Shown: in pieces, positions 59,625 to 64,000 of the stretch | Position numbering within the stretch: the stretch's first letter is position 1 | Layout of the letters: each line of letters opens with the position of its first letter | Assembly (NCBI GenBank): GCA_009838525.1 | Contig: VXRJ01000018.1 | Span: 790,346-854,345, forward strand | Direction of reading: 5' to 3' | DNA: 64,000 bases | Source of the DNA: Acidobacteriota bacterium | Lineage (GTDB): Bacteria > Acidobacteriota > Vicinamibacteria > Vicinamibacterales > UBA8438 | Notes under the pieces: model-generated | Told to the model about the DNA's origin: nothing | Databases searched by the model: none | Seen by the model: the letters and a program-made list of their open reading frames with translations, nothing else | Translations under genes and position numbers: made by a program

Positions 59625-60053
59625 ATGACATCCGCGCTCGACACCGTCCTGCCCATCGCTGCCGTTGGATCCGGCCTGCTGTTCCTGGCCCTCGCCGGGC
59701 TGATCGGCCTCATGTACCTCCTCACGTCGTCCTGGTTCTACGGAGAAACCGAGGCAGTGGACGAGACGGAAGAACAGCCGGAGGAACCGCAGGAGGAGAC
59801 CATCGACAAGACGCCCGCGCTTCCGGGGGTGGCGGCGCTCGAGGAAGCGAAAGCAGCAGACGAAGCGGCGGAAGCGGATCGGCGGCGGCGCGCGGTCGGC
59901 CTGGCGGTTGCCGTGGCGGTGGCGCACGCCCGCGCGGGGCGGACCGCCCGCCGGGCGACTGCCGGCGCCAGCGACGCGGCCTCGGAGTGGCGGCGGGCCG
60001 GACGGGCGCGACGCCTGTCGAAGCCGCGGCGCCGGGCGAGGACCGGCCCGTGA
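59625..60053 (+). CDS. OadG/MmdD-like small subunit of the sodium-pumping decarboxylase
   Basis: A 142-residue protein with one N-terminal transmembrane helix (PIAAVGSGLLFLALAGLIGLMYLL), then an acidic stretch (DETEEQPEEPQEE) and an Arg/Ala-rich tail. This is the design of the OadG/MmdD subunit, which anchors and assembles the carboxyltransferase and beta subunits and is always poorly conserved in sequence. The strongly basic C-terminus (RRARRLSKPRRRARTG) is unusual. The stop overlaps the biotin-carrier start by four bases (GTGA). Confidence 0.75.
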   Translation: MTSALDTVLPIAAVGSGLLFLALAGLIGLMYLLTSSWFYGETEAVDETEEQPEEPQEETIDKTPALPGVAALEEAKAADEAAEADRRRRAVGLAVAVAVAHARAGRTARRATAGASDAASEWRRAGRARRLSKPRRRARTGP

Positions 60054-60541
60054 CGCGCTACCGTGTCACCGTCGACGGTCAGACCTACGACGTCGAGGTC
60101 GACGATCCGCGCGCGCGTCCGGTGACCGCCCGCATCTCGGGCGCCACGTACACCGTCGACGTCGATTCGGCGCCGGCCGAAACCGCATCCGGAGACAGCG
60201 CCCGTGCGGACGCCGCGCCGGCCGTGAAAGAGCCGGGCCCCGCCGAGAAAACGCCTTCCGGCTCGGCCCCCGCCGTGGAAACTGCCGGCAAGGCGCCGTC
60301 CGGCGCCGGCGAGGGCGGTTCGCCGCGCACGATGAACGCTCCGATACCCGGGGTCGTTTCAAGAGTATCGACCCGCCGCGGCCAGACGGTGGCGCGCGGC
60401 GACGAGTTGCTTACCATCGAAGCGATGAAGATGTTCAACGTCATGCGCTCTCCCTGGGCGGGCAAGGTGAAGACGATCCATGTCAAGGATGGGGACCAGG
60501 TTGTGCAGGGGCAGCCGCTCGTCACCGTGACGCCCCGCTGA
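60050..60541 (+). CDS. Biotin carrier subunit of the decarboxylase
   Basis: A 163-residue biotin-carrier protein. The N-terminal third (TRYRVTVDGQTYDVEVDDP) is the usual lead domain, a Pro/Ala/Glu-rich flexible linker spans about residues 40-90, and the C-terminal biotinyl domain has APIPGVVSRVSTRRGQTV and the biotin motif EAMKM with Lys127. The biotin group carries CO2 between the carboxyltransferase and the membrane beta subunit. The start GTG overlaps the OadG-like stop, and the beta gene starts 17 bases after this stop. Confidence 0.92.
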   Translation: MTRYRVTVDGQTYDVEVDDPRARPVTARISGATYTVDVDSAPAETASGDSARADAAPAVKEPGPAEKTPSGSAPAVETAGKAPSGAGEGGSPRTMNAPIPGVVSRVSTRRGQTVARGDELLTIEAMKMFNVMRSPWAGKVKTIHVKDGDQVVQGQPLVTVTPR

Positions 60542-60558
60542 GCCGAACCACGCCCGCC

Positions 60559-61659
60559 GTGCCCGAAGTCCTCGCCCTCGACCCCGGCATCCTGCTGATG
60601 TTCGCCGTCGGCGGGACCTTGATCTACCTCGCCATCGCGAAGCAGTACGAGCCTACGCTGCTGCTGCCGATCGGCTTCGGGGTCATCCTGGGCAACCTTC
60701 CGAATTCACCGATGAACGAGCCGGGCGGGATGCTGCACATCCTGAACGAGTTCGGCATCCAGACGGAGCTCTTCCCACTGTTCATCTTCATCGGTATCGG
60801 TGCGATGATGGACTTCCGGCCGCTCCTGTCACAGCCGTACTTCGCCATCCTCGGCGCGGCCGGGCAGCTCGGCATCTTCGCGACGCTCATCCTGGCCACG
60901 CTGCTCGGCTTTCCGCTCAACCAGGCGGCGTCAATCGCCGTGATCGGCGCCATCGACGGGCCGACCAGCATCTATGTCTCGTCGCTGCTCGCGCCGGAAC
61001 TGCTGGCCCCGATCGCGGTGACCGCCTACTCCTACATGAGCCTGGTGCCGATCATTCAGCCGCCCATCATGCGGCTGATGACCACCCGGAAGGAGCGGCG
61101 CATCCGGATGGCGTACGCTCCGCGCCCGGTGCCGCGCCTGGCGGTGATCCTCTTCCCGATCACGGTGACGGTCGTCGTCGGCCTGCTCGTGCCGGAGTCG
61201 GCGCCCCTCGTCGCCACGCTGATGCTGGGCAACCTGCTCAGGGAATCGGGCGTGGTCGCGCAGTTGACCAAGTCCGCGTCGAACGAGCTGGCGAACCTCT
61301 CCACCCTCTTCCTCAGCCTGACCATCGGCAGCCTGATGCAGGCCGAGACGTTCCTGCAGACCCAGACCCTCTACATTCTGCTGCTCGGGCTCGGCGCCTT
61401 CGCGCTCGATACGGTGGCGGGGGTCTTCTTCGGGAAGATCCTGTGCGTCGTGACCGGCGGACGGATGAACCCGCTGGTCGGCGCGGCCGGGATCAGCGCC
61501 TTCCCGATGAGCGGCCGTCTCGTCCAGCGCGTGGCTCAGGAGGAGGACTTCACCAACCACGTCCTCATGCACGCGATGGGCGCGAATACCGCCGGCCAGC
61601 TCGGCTCCGTCATCGCCGGCGGCGTCCTCCTCTCACTGGTCAGCAACGTCCTGGGGTAG
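60559..61659 (+). CDS. Beta subunit (sodium-translocating) of the decarboxylase
   Basis: A 366-residue membrane protein of the OadB/MmdB/GcdB family with about nine transmembrane helices. It decarboxylates carboxy-biotin and pumps Na+ outward. Family blocks are KQYEPTLLLPIGFGVILGNLP, GIGAMMDFRPLL, IGAIDGPTSIYVSS (with the Na+-binding Asp of the IGxxDGPT motif), AYSYMSLVPIIQPPIMRL and GNLLRESGVVAQLTKSASNELANLSTLFL. The start is GTG at 60559. With the three upstream genes it forms a full primary sodium pump; the substrate (methylmalonyl-CoA, glutaconyl-CoA or another acyl-CoA) is set by the alpha subunit and is not decidable here. Confidence 0.93.
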   Translation: MPEVLALDPGILLMFAVGGTLIYLAIAKQYEPTLLLPIGFGVILGNLPNSPMNEPGGMLHILNEFGIQTELFPLFIFIGIGAMMDFRPLLSQPYFAILGAAGQLGIFATLILATLLGFPLNQAASIAVIGAIDGPTSIYVSSLLAPELLAPIAVTAYSYMSLVPIIQPPIMRLMTTRKERRIRMAYAPRPVPRLAVILFPITVTVVVGLLVPESAPLVATLMLGNLLRESGVVAQLTKSASNELANLSTLFLSLTIGSLMQAETFLQTQTLYILLLGLGAFALDTVAGVFFGKILCVVTGGRMNPLVGAAGISAFPMSGRLVQRVAQEEDFTNHVLMHAMGANTAGQLGSVIAGGVLLSLVSNVLG

Positions 61660-61780
61660 GGCGCGGGCAACCTCTCATCGAACCAGTCTTTCGAGCAGCA
61701 GGCTGGCCAGGTCCCGCCGGGCATCCAGAACCGACGAAAGTCAGCCACCCGCCTCCGTAGTCAGGCGTGATCGAATGTCC

Positions 61781-62422
61781 TCAGGCAGGCTCGACCGGTT
61801 CCCCGGTGTAGAAGGCGGTCGTGCGCCGAGTCGAGGCGCTCGCGACATCCGGATCCGCTCCCGCTGCGACGGCAGCCTGTCCCCAGCCGTCGCTGCTGCC
61901 CGTGATGAACGCCCTGCCGTCCCGCGAAGCGGCAAACTCCGCTTCGTCCGGCTTCGGCGCGTCCGGCTTCGCGAGATGGAGGGCGAGGCCGAGAAGGCCC
62001 AGCTCCCAGCCGACACCCACCGCGCCGGGGCCGTACTCGTCCCAGTGCGGGGAGAGACGCGCGGTATGTGTGAGCGTCAGCCGCGCGCGGCCTGCGCCAT
62101 CGTCAACCACCCTCACGTCTACCCAACTGACATCCCCGGCGAACTCCCACGTAATCGTGAATTGAGACGGTCGATCGCAGGCCGTGATGACGCCCCCCGC
62201 GTTGCCTTGCAACTGATAGCGACCACCGAGTTCGAGGCGGCCGCTGACCGGCAGGAACCAGCGGGGGATGCGCTCGGCGCTCGTCACCGCATCCCACAGG
62301 TCCTCGACCGTCGTCGCGTAGCGGCGGGAAAGCGTGACCGAGCCGGCGGACTGTCCGTCCCGCTCCAGCAACGAGACGAAGCGCTCCACGGTGCCAAGCT
62401 GACCGTCAACATCGAATTCCAT
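61781..62422 (-). CDS. SRPBCC/AHSA1 domain protein
   Basis: A 213-residue protein. Residues 30-160 match the AHSA1-like START/Bet v1 fold: SVTLSRRYATTVEDLWDAVTSAERIPRWFLPVSG, LGGRYQLQGNAGGVI, FTITWEFAGDVSWVDVRV and GRARLTLTHTARL. The pocket would bind a small hydrophobic molecule; the biological role of these proteins is usually unknown. The start at 62422 has GGGGGA eleven bases upstream; 62440 is a six-codon longer alternative. The 121 bases between its stop and the decarboxylase beta gene hold only a short relic-like frame and no terminator that I can see. Confidence 0.8.
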   Translation of the reverse strand: MEFDVDGQLGTVERFVSLLERDGQSAGSVTLSRRYATTVEDLWDAVTSAERIPRWFLPVSGRLELGGRYQLQGNAGGVITACDRPSQFTITWEFAGDVSWVDVRVVDDGAGRARLTLTHTARLSPHWDEYGPGAVGVGWELGLLGLALHLAKPDAPKPDEAEFAASRDGRAFITGSSDGWGQAAVAAGADPDVASASTRRTTAFYTGEPVEPA

Positions 62423-62498
62423 AGAAGTTGTATCCCCCATCGGATCGAATCCGGGCGGGATCGTAGCGCTTTGGGGCACGCGCGTCGTTCGCACCTGC

Positions 62499-62504
62499 GA
62501 GAAT
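62499..62504 (+). promoter_or_regulatory. -10-like hexamer for the MutS-like gene
   Basis: GAGAAT is followed by six bases and then the ATG at 62511. Spacing again fits a leaderless transcript. No -35 box is convincing. Confidence 0.25.
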
Positions 62505-62510
62505 GGGCGG

Positions 62511-64000
62511 ATGCCTGCGGCCGAGGCGGCCGGTCTGGATCCCCGCCGCGTCTACGAAGACCGACGCGCCGCGCGCCGAACGGCGCATGCGGCAGCCGAG
62601 CGGAGGCACCACGCCACCGGGATGCTCAGGCTGGCAGTACTGGGCATCGCCGCCGTGCTGGGCATCGGCATCGTCGGGGGCGCCGGATACTCCGGCTGGT
62701 GGCTGCTGGCCCCGCTGGCCGGGGTCTTCGGGCTGGGGGTGCGGCTCGACCGGATCGAGGCGGAACGCGCGCGCCTGGCACGCGCCATCGCGTTCTACGA
62801 CCGCGGCCTGGCGCGACTGGACGACGCCTGGGCGGGAACCGGCGACCGCGGGGACGAGTTCGCGGACCCGAGACACCTCTATGCCGCGGACCTCGACCTC
62901 TTCGGTGAGGGATCGGTATTCCAGCGGCTCTGCGCGGCACGTACACGGCGTGGCATGGGCACACTCGCCGCATGGCTCCTGTCGCCTGCTCCACCCGGCA
63001 GGGTCCGCGACCGGCAGGACGCCGTCGACGAGCTCTCATCGAACCTCGATCTCCGCGAAGACCTGGCGGTGCTGGGCGACGACACGCGAGCCGTGGTCGA
63101 TGCCCAGGCGCTGGCGATCTGGGGTGCGGCCCCGCCGGACTCCTTTTCGCCGGCCCTGCTCGCGGCGGGGCGCATCGCGTCGGTCGCCGGCGGACTGGCT
63201 GTGGCCGCAGGCGTCGCCTACTTGCTGTCAGGAGTGCGTTCGCTGGAGCTGAGCGACGGCGTCCGATCGCTGCTCGGTTGGTACTTCGTCGCCGCCGTGA
63301 TCGGGGTGGTCCTCGTACAAAGGCGCATCCAGCCGATCGCGGCCCGCGTCTTCGAGGGGGTCGCCCCCCCGGCGCGGGACATCGCGTTGCTGGGCGCCGT
63401 GCTCGACCGGCTGGAGACCGAGCGCTTTCGCGCGCCGCGCCTCGCGGAGCTTCGCGCCCGGCTCGACGTTGACGGGGAGCGAGCGTCACGGCAGGTCGCC
63501 CGGCTGACCCGCCTGAGGGAGCAGGTCGACTCGCGCCGCAACGCCATGGCGCGGCTCATCGGCTTCTTCGTTGTCTGGGACCTGCACCTCGCGCATGCCG
63601 TCGAGCGCTGGCGCCTCGCCTCGGGCCCGAAGCTCGGCAAGTGGCTCGGCACGGTCGGGGAACTGGAAGCACTGGCGTCACTGGCTGGCTATCGGTTCGA
63701 GCGGCCGGAGGACGTCTGGCCCGAGTTCGCGGACGGTGCGCCGCAATTCGAAGCGGACGCCCTGGCCCATCCGCTGCTGAACGCGGACGCCGTCGCGAAC
63801 GATGTCCGCCTGGACCATCACCCGCAGGTGCTGGTGCTAAGCGGATCGAACATGTCGGGCAAGAGCACGCTGCTCCGCGCCATCGGCGTCAACGCCGTCC
63901 TTGCCCAGGCGGGCGCGCCGGTGCGGGCGCGACGCCTGCGGATGTCGCCGCTGACGGTCGGCGCGTCGATTCGCATCGTCGACTCGCTGCTGGACGGGAG
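62511..64000 (+). CDS. MutS-family ATPase with membrane helices, 5' part (cut by window edge)
   Basis: An open frame from ATG 62511 to the window end, 496 residues so far. Hydrophobic segments at about residues 40-75 (MLRLAVLGIAAVLGIGIVGG and a following SGWWLLAPLAGVFGL) and 222-265 (IASVAGGLAVAAGVAYLLSG, LGWYFVAAVIGVVLV) are likely transmembrane helices. A coiled-coil-rich core like the MutS lever region follows, and near the end VLVLSGSNMSGKSTLLRAIG contains Walker A (Gly445-Thr453). Missing mismatch-recognition domain and membrane helices separate it from MutS1/MutS2; it fits the MutS-related membrane proteins of unknown role seen in many soil bacteria. Divergent from the SRPBCC gene. Confidence 0.82.
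   Translation, partial: MPAAEAAGLDPRRVYEDRRAARRTAHAAAERRHHATGMLRLAVLGIAAVLGIGIVGGAGYSGWWLLAPLAGVFGLGVRLDRIEAERARLARAIAFYDRGLARLDDAWAGTGDRGDEFADPRHLYAADLDLFGEGSVFQRLCAARTRRGMGTLAAWLLSPAPPGRVRDRQDAVDELSSNLDLREDLAVLGDDTRAVVDAQALAIWGAAPPDSFSPALLAAGRIASVAGGLAVAAGVAYLLSGVRSLELSDGVRSLLGWYFVAAVIGVVLVQRRIQPIAARVFEGVAPPARDIALLGAVLDRLETERFRAPRLAELRARLDVDGERASRQVARLTRLREQVDSRRNAMARLIGFFVVWDLHLAHAVERWRLASGPKLGKWLGTVGELEALASLAGYRFERPEDVWPEFADGAPQFEADALAHPLLNADAVANDVRLDHHPQVLVLSGSNMSGKSTLLRAIGVNAVLAQAGAPVRARRLRMSPLTVGASIRIVDSLLDG

Noticed and set aside
57726-59927. 733-codon minus-strand frame opposite the carboxyltransferase gene
   Set aside because: Antisense shadow; the plus strand carries the complete conserved carboxyltransferase.
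61660-61780. Short minus-strand frame encoding LDARRDLASLLLERLVR just after the SRPBCC gene
   Set aside because: Only about 23 codons with no start or ribosome binding site; at most a relic of a lost gene.

Overview
The window is a dense, GC-rich bacterial chromosome segment with about 54 protein genes, no stretch over 300 bases without a gene, and no rRNA, tRNA, CRISPR array, transposase or integrase that I can see. The content points to Acidobacteriota, perhaps a Vicinamibacteria-like lineage. The reasons are an orphan MacB/FtsX-type permease of the kind abundant in acidobacteria, eight paralogues of a secreted protein family with a C-terminal ACHEGN motif, and many secreted beta-propeller proteins. 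This taxonomic call is inference from gene families, not from a marker gene.

Layout. (1) 1-6053: a truncated lipoprotein gene, a P1-family peptidase, and a CstA / cory-CC-star / ArsA-type ATPase / CstA cassette for uptake of peptides or small acids. (2) 6090-23193: a secretome region with an outer-membrane barrel, an M4 metalloprotease, LVIVD, PQQ-type and SMP-30 beta-propellers, an alpha/beta hydrolase and six of the eight ACHEGN paralogues. (3) 23256-33813: an ABC exporter coupled to a glycosyltransferase, then a D-aminoacylase-like amidohydrolase, an M20 amidohydrolase, an exported L-asparaginase, and a coupled glycosyltransferase / PIG-L deacetylase / methyltransferase set. (4) 33843-34544: a VapBC toxin-antitoxin pair.

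(5) 34632-45915 is the most unusual part. It holds a sulfatase-like membrane phosphotransferase, a DoxX protein, an FkbM and a class I methyltransferase, a creatininase-family amidohydrolase, a GTP cyclohydrolase II with a non-RibB N-terminal half, a RibD-type reductase without a deaminase domain, another methyltransferase, a GT4 glycosyltransferase, a 6-pyruvoyl-tetrahydropterin-synthase-like protein that has lost its catalytic triad, a BchC-like dehydrogenase, and a CDP-alcohol phosphatidyltransferase fused to a Sel1-like tail. Together these look like a pathway that draws a pyrimidine from the first steps of riboflavin synthesis and decorates it, possibly onto a lipid. No lumazine synthase or riboflavin synthase is present in the window.

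(6) 46077-54020: two more ACHEGN paralogues, one divergent from a LysR regulator, a small His-rich exported protein, the orphan permease and a PQQ-type dehydrogenase. (7) 54082-64000: RecD2 helicase, HflX GTPase, a four-gene sodium-pumping biotin-dependent decarboxylase operon, an SRPBCC protein and a membrane-anchored MutS-like ATPase cut by the window end.

Genes are packed tightly. Four-base ATGA or GTGA start/stop overlaps recur and imply translational coupling. The secreted-family genes have strong AGGAGG-type ribosome binding sites, whereas several other genes have a -10-like hexamer only 6-8 bases before the start codon, as expected for leaderless transcripts.
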